This document shows positions 12,153 through 24,269 of a stretch of 64,000 nucleotides of DNA, piece by piece (the first letter of the stretch is position 1; every line of letters starts with the position of its first letter). The stretch lies in NCBI GenBank assembly GCA_013180625.2, contig SNVD02001362.1:1305501-1369500 (forward strand). The letters run 5' to 3'. The position numbers and the translations under genes are program-made. Origin of the DNA: Boswellia sacra. Its lineage: Eukaryota > Streptophyta > Magnoliopsida > Sapindales > Burseraceae. The notes under the pieces were generated by a model. That model ran no database searches. It had not been told where the DNA came from and saw nothing but the letters and a program-made list of their open reading frames with translations.

Positions 12153-12164
12153 GTTCTGATACCA
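12153..12164 (-). other. Primer-binding site (Met-tRNA) of the Tork-like element
   Basis: The complement reads TGGTATCAGAAC two bases inside the 5' LTR end at 12167, the expected place and sequence for initiator Met-tRNA priming with the last bases slightly changed. Confidence 0.85.
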
Positions 12165-12166
12165 AT

Positions 12167-12668
12167 TGTTGAGCAATATAACGTCAAATACAAGATTAAT
12201 AGGCTCAAAATATCACCCAAGGAAATAACAAAGTAGAGAAAAATAGAGATGTAAGAGAAAAACACACCAGATTTATGTGGTTCGGCAATATGCCTACGTC
12301 TCCAGGGCCGACCAAGAAATATACTCTTTACTAAAAAAAGAAACACTTATAAGACATTGGAGAATCCTCCTCTCAACTAGAAGCTCTCATACACCCTTCA
12401 ATAGAGCTTTATATGTTTTGCCATATGTTATATTAAAACACTACTAGAGATCACTTATTTATACTAGTATACTCCCCAAGCTAGTAGGATAACTAATCCT
12501 AATAGTATTAGACAACATAGCCCAAATTAGGATAACTTTCCTAAATAAATAGGAAATTAGATGTACAATCCTAAATAAGATAAGTCATAATCCTAGATAA
12601 AAAATAATTTACAATTAACTAATATCCTAATAGGAATCCATTAATTAATCTAATCCTAAATAGGAAAA

Positions 12669-12672
<4 letters not shown>
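12167..12672 (-). repeat. 5' LTR of the Tork-like element
   Basis: About 506 bp in plus coordinates, beginning TGTTGAGC (the LTR's 3' end on the minus strand) and running into a TA microsatellite that obscures the outer edge. The inner ~370 bp match 7743-8118. Confidence 0.8.

Positions 12673-12707
<35 letters not shown>
12671..12707. repeat. AT dinucleotide microsatellite
   Basis: An uninterrupted run of alternating A and T at the outer edge of the LTR. Confidence 0.95.
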
Positions 12708-12713
<6 letters not shown>

Positions 12714-14771
12714 TTCAATCCTATATGATACCCAGCCATATAATTGTTACATAAAATATATATTAATTAATTGGGATAAAAATTTCGAATAATAATTAGG
12801 AGCGAGCTGCAACATTATTAATTTTAGATTCTTTAGTTCAAAACGCAACAATATAAAACAGCCTCGATTATTCCTTTAATGGGAGAATATAACCTAGGCA
12901 AATCCAGTATTTTAGTTCCCAAAAGTTTTATGGTTGAACTACGCACATGGAATTAAAATATCAAATTAATATTATAATCAATTGTAAATTTGATCAAGCA
13001 AGGTAGCAAGTATCCATTTAAAAACCAAACCTGCGGAGGCATAGACAACGACATGTTAAATTAAGTTAATATGGCTTAGTTGATATGTATCCAAAAGTTG
13101 ACCTAATATATATGACCACTACCAATTCTGTATTAAACAAATATGGGGATTGTACCAACTATTCGACTGAGAAGGTATTTTCAACTCATGGCAAATTGAA
13201 ATATTTTAATTAATTAATTATATAATCAATAATGAATTTAGTGGACTATTACATCAAAACATATCGTTGCTTGATATTCGTCCAATAAATAATATTATGT
13301 CATCTGGGTAGTGGATAATCAATGTTTTTATAGTTAGCTAATAGATTTCTATAGGCTAAAAGAATTCAGCCTCCTACAGCTGTGTTATACAATTGCATAA
13401 CGTAAATATAAAAAACTTCTCGGTGGTTTAACGCCCAACACTCTCATGATTTGACATTATTGATTGTGGAGGCTAACAAACATGAACCACTCCTGTCCTC
13501 TTGGTATAATATTGTCTTGTTAATTTAATTATTTTTTTAATTTCATGAATTATGATGGACAACTAATCTGCTCATTACACCACTGTTTTTAGTGGAAATT
13601 CAAATATTTAGACTAATGAAATAAGCTTAAATATTATAATAGATCTTATTTTTTAAACATAACACGGATAATTATACTGCATTGATCATGTATTGTACTC
13701 TTACTATACTTATTCCTGTATTTTAGTTGTATTCTATTTTATATTTAAATAGATATTATTATAATTTCACAACATTTCAATAATATAACTCATTTGATAA
13801 TATTTAAGTATAGATATATAGCTTCTAAGTAGAAAAACAATCAACATTTTATTATAAAAGGGAAAAATTAATAGAACTAGAAAATAGAAAAAGCCATCAA
13901 ATTATTCCAGTAGCTAGCTTGAGAGTTGGTGTGGCATGTTACCATATTTTAAGAAAAATATTTTGAGTTTGACAACAAATCCAAAAACAGACAAAAGAAT
14001 TCCATATTTGATAATTAAAAATGAAATTTGGAAAACGTAAGTTTTATTTTTAGGAAAATCTAAAACCTAAATTACTAGAACTAAAAGTGTTTTCCTTGTT
14101 CTTATAATCACAAGAAATCATTTACAACTGTTTTATCAGAATGTTGCATTTTCAAAGTGCAAAATTCAGTTTGTTTTTTTATATATAATTAAAATTAGAA
14201 GGCATATTACAGATACTAGATATATATCCTAACTCCACTTTAGCTCAATTGTTCCACAGATATAAGAATGTAAGAATAGCATGAGATAATGATAATTAAT
14301 TATAATATATTGTTTATGATGTTTACATCTTTTAATTAATATACATAAATATAAGTTAAAAAGTTGTAGTTAATACTACCAACTCATCAATCATCTCGAC
14401 TATTAGATTTTGTAAATTAATATTTAAAAAATTACGTCTAATTTTGTGTTAAAAGAAATCTTTCTAATATATATATATATTTGATGATTTATATTAGAAG
14501 ACAAGACCTTCCATTCCAGGATGCATCCGCGGTACTGCCCGGTGACACAAGTCAAAAAGCCCTGGACTTCATTGGTGATTTAATGTCAAAAATATATTAT
14601 CCTAAAGCACACAACAATTAGTTAATTGAAAATGACGCTTGTAGTTGTTGAAGAATTGTTCTTACAGGGAATACAAAATAGATAACTAACGAGGACTTGT
14701 TAATTGTCTAGTCTTTGTCTGCTTCTAGTAGGGAAGCACACGCTAGTGCTAGCTAGTTCAGTGACTTGCAT
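12708..14771. other. Intergenic AT-rich sequence upstream of the germin-like gene
   Basis: About 2 kb with no coding signal on either strand. Short TTAATTAATTAA runs are present. The last 300 bp (about 14500-14770) are less AT-rich and probably hold the promoter of the gene that follows. I cannot name individual regulatory sites. Confidence 0.5.
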
Positions 14772-14777
14772 TATAAA
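14772..14777 (+). promoter_or_regulatory. TATA box of the germin-like gene
   Basis: TATAAA 87 bp upstream of the germin-like ATG. Transcription would be expected to start about 30 bp further on, leaving a leader of roughly 60 bp. Confidence 0.65.
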
Positions 14778-14863
14778 TTGACATAAATCCATGCAAGATA
14801 TCTCATCCATCACGAAGCAAATTACGCACTCGCACACAGAGGGAAGAGCAAAAAGTAATCATC

Positions 14864-15668
14864 ATGAAAGGTGTTCTTTTCATTATTGTAGCTTTTGTTC
14901 TATTGGCTTTCGCTTCCTCATTTGCCTCTGCATTCGACCCTAGCCCTCTTCAGGACTTCTGCGTCGCCATCAACAACACCGGAACTGGTGGTGCGTATGC
15001 TGCTTACATTATTTACAATCATATAACCTTCTGCTAAGCTAGTTACGAAGTAGTCTCTAGAGTACTATTTTTGCACGCATTAGGTATAACTATCTATTGT
15101 TGACAAGCTTGCAACTATTTTTGATGCAGTTTTTGTAAATGGGAAGTTCTGCAAGGACCCCAATCTTGCCACACCAGATGACTTCTTCTATTCAGGGCTG
15201 GACGTTCCTAGACCCATAAACAATCCAGTTGGATCAATTGTCACTCCCGTAAATGTTGAACAAATACTTGGACTCAACACTCTTGGCATATCCTTAGTTC
15301 GTATTGATTATGCACCAAATGGTGGACAAAATCCACCCCACACTCACCCTCGTGGCACAGAGATCCTGTTTGTCCAGGAGGGCACTCTTTATGTTGGTTT
15401 TGTCACATCAAATCCTAACAATACACTCTTCGCAAAAGTTCTTAACAAGGGAGATGTTTTCGTGTTCCCGATTGGTCTGATCCACTTCCAAGTCAATATA
15501 GGGAAGACCCCTGCCGTTGCCATTGCTGGATTGAGCAGCCAGAATCCTGGTGTCATTACAATAGCAAATGCAGTCTTTGGATCCAATCCACCCATTAATC
15601 CTTTTGTTCTCGCAAGGGCATTCCAGCTCGATCCGAATATTGTCAAAGCTCTTCAAGCAAAGTTCTGA
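14864..15668 (+). CDS. Germin-like protein (cupin), two exons
   Basis: Apparently intact gene: exon 1 14864-14990, intron 14991-15129 (GT...GCAG), exon 2 15130-15668, giving 221 residues, the usual germin-like length. Residues 1-23 form a secretion signal ([18 protein letters not shown]), so the protein should act in the apoplast. Two conserved Cys lie in DFCVA and GKFCKDP. Germin box 1 is [13 protein letters not shown], with the metal-binding His, His and Glu. Box 2 is [13 protein letters not shown], with the third His. Germin-like proteins are manganese-binding cell-wall cupins; some have superoxide dismutase or oxalate oxidase activity, and which applies here cannot be read from sequence. 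The start is the first ATG after the TATA box and precedes the signal peptide. The splice join restores GVFVNGKFC. No stop or frameshift is seen. Confidence 0.95.
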
Positions 15669-15718
15669 TATAATGAGTACGAAGATATATATAATAGTAC
15701 TTATAAATGAGTCAAACT

Positions 15719-15724
15719 AATAAA
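15719..15724 (+). terminator. Polyadenylation signal of the germin-like gene
   Basis: AATAAA 51 bp after the stop codon, in the normal position for a plant near-upstream element. Confidence 0.6.
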
Positions 15725-17434
15725 GTACGATCCAGATAACATTCTCTCTATCTTTGCTATGTTATTATCCTCATCAATCATCATAGATTGTCTATCTTGT
15801 GTAATAAGATGTTGCTTTTGCAGCCGAAGGTTGATTTGTCGCTGTGGTATGAGGTTGTGCTTTATAGTCATTGTCAATTTTATGTATTTGTCTCTCTCGA
15901 TTTGTCTCTTCATTGGAGATGGTCCAGTAATAAATTAAAGTGCTTAAAGAATATCTTTTCTTTTTTTCTTCTAACACCACGAATCCTACTAAATAATATC
16001 TTAAACTTAGTTTAGCGATTTGTCTGTAACATGTATGCAGACATTATTATCGCATTATTTATTATATCACATCAATAATTTCTATATATTTTACTGTTTC
16101 CCGGCCCTAAGAAATCTTAATTATAGATATTTCATTCGTCTATATGCTTTTTTTAATGAATAGACATAAAAAGTGAAAATATGGTTAAAATTTTGGTCAT
16201 GTTTGACTAATTTTCCTTACATCCAATTTTAATTTATATTATACGAGAATTTACTCTTTCCTCTTCTTCTATGAAGTTCAACTGATCACCTCTTATTAAT
16301 TCTATCTCATTATCACTATTTTATTTGTATAAACTAGTATATTAATAACTTTTATTTCATAAAATTTTTGCAATCTAAACAAATTATTAGAATGCCTGTT
16401 GAATTCTTCACTAATAATTATTAGAAATAATTCTTAATTAATAATTCTAAATTAATTATTAGAAATATGTTTGTGGGCACATGCTTAGGAGCACATGATT
16501 AGAATCATGGTAGGAGGAACTTACATTTACTTTGATGTATGCTAGGAAATAACATAGAATAGATGAATTACCAATTTACCCTTAAATGTCTTGTTTGAGT
16601 TATAATAGCTATGATTGATTTCAATTGTTTGAATTAGGCTAGAAATGCCATGTTTAGGCTAAAAATGCTATGATTCTTAATGAATTAATATGACTTATGC
16701 TAAAATAGCAATAGGTAGAATACCACGATAGAATTTATCAAATCTAAGCTAGAATGCCATGACACTAGGTTATGGTTTTATTTGATTTATAATTTATGAA
16801 TGCACAAATGTTTGTATATTATGAAGTGTGATGGTACGATACAATGAAGTGATTGTAGACTTACATTGATGGTGATGAACCATCACTAAGAATGTATGTC
16901 TTAGTTATGGATATGTAAGAAGCTTGAATAGACGTTGAATAGACTCATATATGGTGGTGAGGATTTCATCATCTATTGAGTTTCGAATGTTTGTGAATGT
17001 ATGAAACATTATATTATTGTTGAATAGCAATGTTGTAATCCTCTTCCCTTCCCCATGTATGACGGAAATGTAATATATTTTCCTCCCCCTTTCTTTGTAT
17101 GAATATACAACTGTTTTGATTGAACAATCACTCAACATGTTTAATAAAGATAAAAAAATGAAAATGCGTTCATAAAATAAACCATTTAAGTGAACTAAGT
17201 AACAACACGAGATATTCTTATTTGATATTTTCCAAGTGAAGGACGGATTTATATCCGAACGGATCGAAAGATTCGTATTTAACTTTCCGAATCCATCTCT
17301 AAAGAGATGATGGTATATCAATTAAACTTATTCTTAGAATATAAACAATTAATAGTATAAAAAATAATTAAAATCCTCCTAAATTATTATTATATGGGTT
17401 AATTTACTGCATAATATAAAATTTTCAATTTTAT
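15725..17434. other. Intergenic sequence downstream of the germin-like gene
   Basis: AT-rich. Between about 16630 and 16760 a motif like GGCTAGAAATGCCATG recurs three or four times in degenerate form. A minus-strand open frame at 16905-17321 (138 codons) has no motif or composition I recognise, and I do not call it a gene. Confidence 0.5.
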
Positions 17435-17449
17435 CATTAGAAGGAAAAA

Positions 17450-17680
17450 GGGCTATGACAACATGCAATGCACAGTGTGAAAACCTTTTTGCAACGTGCA
17501 GGCGTGTGTTACTGGTCGTCCCTAACATTTTGCAACGTGCAATGCACATTGCAGAAGGCCCTTTTGCATGCTACAATAGACGATTTTGCAACATGCAATG
17601 TTAAATGGCAACGTGTAAATCACGTTGCTGTATGTTAGATTGCACCATGCAATGCACTTTGCCGTAGGCATTATATATAT
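17450..17680. repeat. Left subterminal repeats of the CACTA element
   Basis: At least six copies, in both orientations, of variants of GCAACRTGCAATGCACRTTGC. In CACTA elements such arrays are the binding sites of the TnpA-type protein. Confidence 0.8.
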
Positions 17681-20600
17681 CTATAATGCAGTTTTTTTGA
17701 GGTAATTTGTAATGCTTGTAATATTTATAATAATATACATTATAATACAAATGATTACACTAAAGTTCACAATTAATATAATATTAAAGTGCACACTTAA
17801 ATTAAAAGTAATACCGTTACAATTCTAAAAGTTCAAGTATTTGTTTCCATCTAATAGTAGTCTAAATGGCTTAAAATAAGGAAATAACAAATAGTAAATG
17901 ATTAAGTTTTGGAAGTATCAAAAATGAAACAACCATTAAAAGTGAAATATGTCCTCAGCAACTCTTTAATACTTTCGTCTTCTTGAAGCTATTTGATAGG
18001 CACCAACAGGTCTAATAGAAGAAAATACCAACAATCAATTCACCAATCTTCTCTGCATCAATTCAAACCTACCAAAAGAAATGAATAGAATAAGAGTAGT
18101 ATAGTTGCACTGATATAGTAACGAAATTAAAAAAAATTGTTAATACAGCTGCTTAGATATAATGACAAATACTATTAGTCATATTTTTTCTTTGGGAAAA
18201 AAAAGCAAAAGAGAGAGAGACAGAGGGAAGCTAGAAGCATTATGTAAAGCAAAGCAAGCTTCTCACAAGTTTCCAAACACCTGCAACCATTCTAGCCCAT
18301 TCCGAGAATCTAACTACTTTATAGCAAACACTGTTTTATTTTCTTTTAAAAAAATTTGTTTGGTTCAAAGTAAAGCCTCTTATGTTAATCAAGGTTGCAA
18401 GTGAAACTCAACCTATGCAACCATATCAAGAGAAGACTACAGTTTATCCTCAAAAACATATCACCTTCCTATTCAAGGTGAAGTTTATTCACAAACTTCA
18501 TCTACAAAAGATGAAAAAAAAATCAAAATAAGCAAATAAAAGAGGGAAAAGAGAATATTAAACAAATATATTTCTTTTTAACACCCAAATCATGAACAGT
18601 TGCTTCTGTTTAAAATTTTTCAAATCTTAACTTGTGGGCTCCGTGGCTGCATCAAGTAAATGAAAGCAATAAATTTTAGCTTCTAAAAATCATTGGTACA
18701 TTAGATGATAATTGTGGAAGTATGGGATAGATGATATAACTAAACTCACTATTAACTGCATCTTAGAGAGAATATTCAGCTTCAATAGCTAGATATTGCA
18801 GTCCAACCAAGCAGGTTATAATAGCCATCACTGAACTACAACCACAAAGAACACAGGAAAGTTTAATTCAAACTAAAACATAAGGGAGAATGCAACCAAT
18901 TATCATTTCATCTTGTCAATCACCTCCTTTTAAGATAATGATATTAACAGTCCATTTACCCCATTAAGAAAAGATGTCCAAATAATCAACAAACAAGATT
19001 GCATTTTCCCTCTCTGTTAAGATACCTTATAGTTACTCCATCCAAATGCAGGATAATTGTTTTATTGTTTTTCTTAATGACTACATAATACTACATAAAA
19101 ATGTGACTAAAAAACTAGAAAAGTAAATGCAGACAAACGTGAAGAGTCCTTCAAGATCAAAAAGGGCTTGACACCACAAAGGAGCATCATGATGCAGTGG
19201 GCCATAATCAGAGGAGTTTATACTGCACTGCTGTGTATATTACCAAAAAAAAAAAAAGGAGAAAAGAAGAGAAAAACAATCAAAAGCCACAATGAGAAGG
19301 AAGGTAAAAAGTACTACAAAGCAATCAGGTCTTAAACCAAAACTCTTCAAGGAGCTACCTTTGTTCGAGAATAAATCGATTTTCTGTGCAAATGTTGAAT
19401 ACCAAGTATATTTCAATCTATCATTCCAATAGCATTACAAGCTAGTCCACTTTCACCCCTCACCCCACATGTTATCTTTGGATGGAAGGAAAGAAGACAA
19501 ATTTACTTTTAAGCATCAGTTCTATAACAAAAAATCATACTTAAGAGTCAATTTCCAAAAATTAAAACATTTTCCACAGAGCTTATAAAATCATGGAGCT
19601 TTCCAATATAAAAGGACACATATTGAAGAACCATTATGCCAAAAGCATGATTTTTCATAAAGTATAAGTCAGTCAAAAAGCAGTTTGCTTTACAGTCTCT
19701 GTTATGAAAGCAGGGGATTTGAGATCTGCAGCTAAGATTTTGAAAAATCATCTTAAATTATATAGATCTCTATTTTGAGTGAAATTTGAAATATTTTTGA
19801 GTTTAGAACATGATATAAAAATCATTTTAAAAATATGCCTAATCAAAGTAATCATTTTTTGGTTCAAACACAGACATATCCGAGAAATTTTAGAAATTTC
19901 AGATTTCGACACCAGAATTAAAAAATACACCAAAAATCAATAATTTTGAGTTTTCAAATGAAACAAAATTGTAGATGCTCTTTAGGAAGTCTAGTTTAGC
20001 ATATGAAAATTTCAATGTAAAACGAGAACTCTAAAAGTTATGTAGATTTTCGTAACACATGCTATCACTTAAGAAGACAACACTGTTTTGGGTTTAAGCA
20101 TCTTCTTCACATACATTAACATCTACCCAGCTATATAACTCTCAAACATGCAAAAGATCTATGATTCTTAGGAAATTTAGAGCATAAAATCTAGAGTCAT
20201 CAAAGTATATGTAGAAACCAATTACCTGGTTGCAAAGGAATGCGATCCAGACAAATGAGAACGAAAAGCCTCCTTTTCATCATCTCTCCCAACCCCCAAA
20301 GCTTCTCCCACTCCCCTTCACCTTCTCTTTCATCATCTCCTCAAAATCCTCTTCATGCTTAACAAAACCATCGCCAAAGCTTCCACCAACAAAGCCTGCA
20401 AGTTAATCCAAATATTCTTCATTTGACAAGAACGAAGCCATAGATGAAAATTTTAAGAATACGAAACAAGAAATTCACCAAGATCCTGCATAGATCTATC
20501 ATTTGATAAGAATCAATTTTGATTAAAACAAGAACCTTAAGAGAGAGAGCATGATGACCTGCTTGGTGACCAGCCACAGAAAGCGTTCACCAAAGGGGAG

Positions 20601-21694
20601 ATGTTGAAGAATCGTTCTTTAAGTGAATCAGTCCTTGCTTATTGCTTGGTGATTTGTTCTTTGGCTTGTTCATGAGGAGTGAGAGAATGATCTGAAAACT
20701 TCTCTCCATGGCTAACGAAGAGAGTTCAGATGTGAAAAACACAGCAGACTCAACAGATCACAACAAGGAGAAGAAAAAGGCATCATCATTGAGAAGAAGA
20801 GAAACCAGATAGAGGAAGAGATTGAGATTGGAATTTGGAGAGTGCTAGGAACAAAGGGTGTGTTATTTTTGTGATTATGTTTTTATTTTCAATAACATCT
20901 AAGGATAAATAAGATTTAAGAATAAATATTTAATTTTAAATTATTTTAAATTTTAAAAAAAATATATAACATAAAATAAAAATAATATAAAAAATAAAAA
21001 ATAAGATTTGAAATTAAAAAAAAAAAAAAAACACAGCCGAAGGGACTGTTTCTTTTTCTTTTATCTTCTCCCCTGAGATTTTCTTGACTTGAGAGTTTTA
21101 GGAGCCACAAAAATTTTGAGCAGCTACCAAATTTCAGTTCAAGTGAGAAGTGGGCATTTACAAATGCTATAACTGTTTTAAAATGTAATAATTTTTATAC
21201 TGTTTAGAATATCACCAAAGAAATAGTATTATTAATAGCATTTTTTTAAAAGTAATAATACAAAATTTTAAAAGCATTTTTAATTGTTATCGACATAATT
21301 CCTATGACAACAATCTTAAAAAATAATTTTATTTATTTTATACAAATTTAACGATTAAAACTTTATTTTTATATAATTCAATATTTAAAAATTTATTATT
21401 TTCATATATACATTAATATTATCTTTTATTTAAATATTTTTAAAAATTATTTTTTAATTTTATATTTAAACATAAAATTATATTATTTAATTTGTATTCT
21501 TATATTTTAAATTTATTTATTTTATTTAAATTCAAAATATTAAATTATTGTAATTTTTCGTACCATTTTAAATTCAAAGTAGTTTTACCTATTTTTTAAT
21601 AACTCAATATGATTTTTAAATGTAATAAAATAAAATTTGCATTTTCTTTATTTTAATATTTTGTTCTACTTAGAAAAAATAAATTACTAACAAA

Positions 21695-21870
21695 AAAATC
21701 TTTTGCAACATGCAATATGCAATATGTGCATGTTATTAAATGCAACACTTTTCACAATGTGTAGATAATGCACATTGCTATATAAACTTTCAACTAAAAA
21801 TCACTTTTGGTAACGTGCATATAGTGTGTACTACAAAAAGCTATATTTCACAATGTGAACGAAAGCTCTA
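21695..21870. repeat. Right subterminal repeats of the CACTA element
   Basis: Copies of GCAACATGCAATATG, AATGCACATTGC and GTAACGTGCATA, related to the left array but more degenerate. Confidence 0.7.
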
Positions 21871-22141
21871 TAGCTTTAGGACTTTTTTCTTGTAATGTAT
21901 AATATATATGTTACAGGTAGATATTAATTCATATCATTAAATTGATGTGTTGAATATCATTAACATAAATCTGATATATTTATTAATCATATAAAAAATA
22001 TTTTATCATTTTTTTATTTTTTTATTGTATTAGTATGTCGTATCAAAAATTACTACCTTATCTTAAAAAATTCAATATCAAATGTTAAACAAAAGACCGG
22101 TTATTAACGCGACCGGAAAACGATTGAGTCGTGCTTTGAAA

Positions 22142-22330
22142 GATTAAATATATTAAATTATGGGTATCTGGGCACACATGGAGACTCTCTTTACTTAGTT
22201 ATATAAGCTCATGCATGACGAAATTATGTTAGCAGATAAATATATTAAATTATTGGTATCTGGGCACACATGGAGACTCTCTATACCTAGTTACATAAGA
22301 TCATGCATGACGAAATTCTGTTACCAGATA
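22142..22330 (+). repeat. 93-bp tandem duplication
   Basis: Two adjacent copies (22142-22234 and 22235-about 22330). Each contains AATATATTAAATTAT, TATCTGGGCACACATGG and CATGCATGACGAAATT, with a few substitutions. No coding content. Confidence 0.9.
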
Positions 22331-22700
22331 CAGATAAAAGGTCATCGTAAGCTGATCCAACGGATGACGCAAGCCTGTACTTGAGCTGTCCGCCACTGGT
22401 TATTCTCAAATCCATGAGCATGGGTCTGGTCTTTATTAAAAATACTAGGTAAATTTGACCAAGGGAGCAAAAAGTTATCTGATCAGTTTATTAATTTTAT
22501 TATCAGAGGCATTAGTCAAAACATATATAGTTATATATTTCACTTCTCCTACATTTTCACGTCTGTCGTCAGAAGAGTTTTAAAAGAAAAGAGGTTTCCC
22601 AACTAACCAAGAAAGTGAAAATATATTTTACACTTTTTTTGTTGTTTTCTGTAAGGATATACGGGAGCATCCTGTTCTTATAATTTAGATTAATTGAAAA

Positions 22701-23911
22701 TGAGAATTCTGGAAATATGCAGTTATATAAAACAAAACAGTAAATTGTAAAGTGAATTAGTACAGGAAGATTTTTACATGGTTCGGTTATAAAACCTACG
22801 TCCATGGACAGCTATAGAGCTGCAATTCACTAAGTTCTTGTTTGTACAATCTTGAAGACCTTTTACAGTGCTGACTCATTCTCACACACAGACCTAATCT
22901 TTGTAAAATAAAGTTTTCGCAAAGATCTTAAACTCTAGCGATACTGCCCACTCTTTGTCACAGATAACTTAACAATATACTGTTAAATTATACAAAACAC
23001 CCGATGTCTGATACTAAATTACATAAACACTTAACCTGCAAGTTATCTCAAGTGTCTACTAACTCACACAGACTCAATCAACAACTCATGTACGATTTCT
23101 ATCTCTCATACATGAATCAAAGACTCAAGAAATTAAATTAAAAAAAAACATTCCAATTTGCGTTGAAGCTCTTCTCTCAACTCTTGGAATGCCAAACTCA
23201 AGACTCTCTCACAACCAAATCAGCTAACCAGTTTAATCTCTCTTCCACGTTTGTTTTTTGCCTCGTTATCACATGAAATATATATAGTGAGAGGTCTGAA
23301 CGAAATCTCCTAGAAATCCTGTAAAAGATCTAATCAAAATCACATTAGGATTAGAAGAAATAAAATAGGAAGTGATATAATAAAGTTCCTAAAGAGATTA
23401 GGATAAATAAATATTCTTCTATTAGGATACAAGGTATTATATCCTAATCTTAGAAGATATTTATTATAAATCAAATACTTCCTAAAATATAATTCTAGAG
23501 ACAGTAGAATAATCAAAATAATATTCTTGCTTCATCACAAGTTGAACAAAACATAACACATGCATGACACATGCATGTTATAACCAAAAATCTCGTTGTC
23601 AACGCTCTCGACATAAGTGCTCGACAAACATGCTCGACACTCGACACTTCTAGCACAATAGTCGCATCTCAAATCTTCTCTGCACATCTACGCGACACTT
23701 CGACTGTCAACGCTCGACACGCGATGCATACAAGCTCGACATGTAGATAAACTCGACACACATATAATCTCGACAACTCGACATTAACTCGTCACTCGAC
23801 AATCTCAACAATATGCTCGATGCTTGACAAAACAACAACGCGACACTGGAAATAAGCTTGACAACAAAACTAGACGAATCTCGACACCAGCTCGACACAC
23901 TAACACTAACA
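22701..23911 (-). repeat. 3' LTR of the minus-strand Sirevirus
   Basis: Runs from TGAGAATTCTGG to CACTAACA in plus coordinates. The U3 part (about 23590-23911) is extraordinarily rich in CTCGACA-type words. The U5/R half is related to the LTR at 62220-63114, but the TCGAC-rich part is not found there. Confidence 0.92.
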
Positions 23912-23932
23912 ATCTCCCCCTTTTTGGCAACT
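23912..23932 (-). other. Polypurine tract of the minus-strand Sirevirus
   Basis: The complement reads CCAAAAAGGGGGAGAT immediately before the 3' LTR (TGTTAG). A second tract, AAGGGGGAGAAAG on the complement, lies near 24257-24269. Confidence 0.85.
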
Positions 23933-24269
23933 TGTGGTGAAAGCACTAAACTGTTTCTAGTAAAAATAACATGTGAGCTGTTAAAAAAAAGCATAACAGA
24001 ACACTGTTATAATATGTATATCCTGCAAGATGATTAACAATGAAATCATGATCAGATAAAGATATTAGATAATGCAAACCATTCATCAAACAAAGATATC
24101 ACAACATACATAAACACACACAACATCAAAATAGTTTGAATGTATCCATATAAGCATAAGGCTTTACTCTCCCTTGCTTACAACCCTGGAGAAGAAGTAG
24201 TAACCAAAATATCAAAAAGACAGAAAATAGGAAGAACAAAAATTCTAATTCTTCTCTCTTTCTCCCCCT

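Larger units (their letters stand above)
7743..12672 (-). mobile_element. Tork-like Copia retrotransposon, decayed
   Basis: A minus-strand Copia element with gag at 11067-11899, protease and integrase at about 9990-11109, and reverse transcriptase plus RNase H at about 8190-9540. The gag type (SKFNGSNYTIWKLKMRAAL) and domain order resemble the Tork/Tnt1 group. Flanking LTRs are 12167-12672 (5') and 7743-8118 (3'). The left LTR lacks its outer ~137 bp and abuts the hAT-like sequence, so no target duplication can be read. Every domain has stops or frameshifts. Confidence 0.85.
17435..21897. mobile_element. Non-autonomous CACTA (En/Spm) transposon
   Basis: The left end reads CATTAGAAGGAAAAAGG and the complement of the right end reads CATTACAAGAAAAAAG. 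Both are close to the plant CACTA terminal consensus CACTACAAGAAAAA, with the same C-to-T change at position 3. The 3 bp TAT are duplicated on both sides (17432-17434 and 21898-21900), as expected for CACTA elements. Both subterminal regions are packed with GCAACGTGCAATGCAC-like repeats in both orientations. The 4.46-kb interior has no recognisable TnpA or TnpD-type transposase, so the element would need enzymes from elsewhere. Exon-like sequence lies at about 20226-20850 on the minus strand. Confidence 0.85.

Noticed and set aside
16905..17321. 138-codon minus-strand frame
   Set aside because: No recognisable domain and AT-driven composition; treated as chance.
23590..23911. TCGAC-rich block as a CRISPR-like array
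   Set aside because: Spacing is irregular, the repeats are 6-8 bp and degenerate, and the context is a plant LTR.
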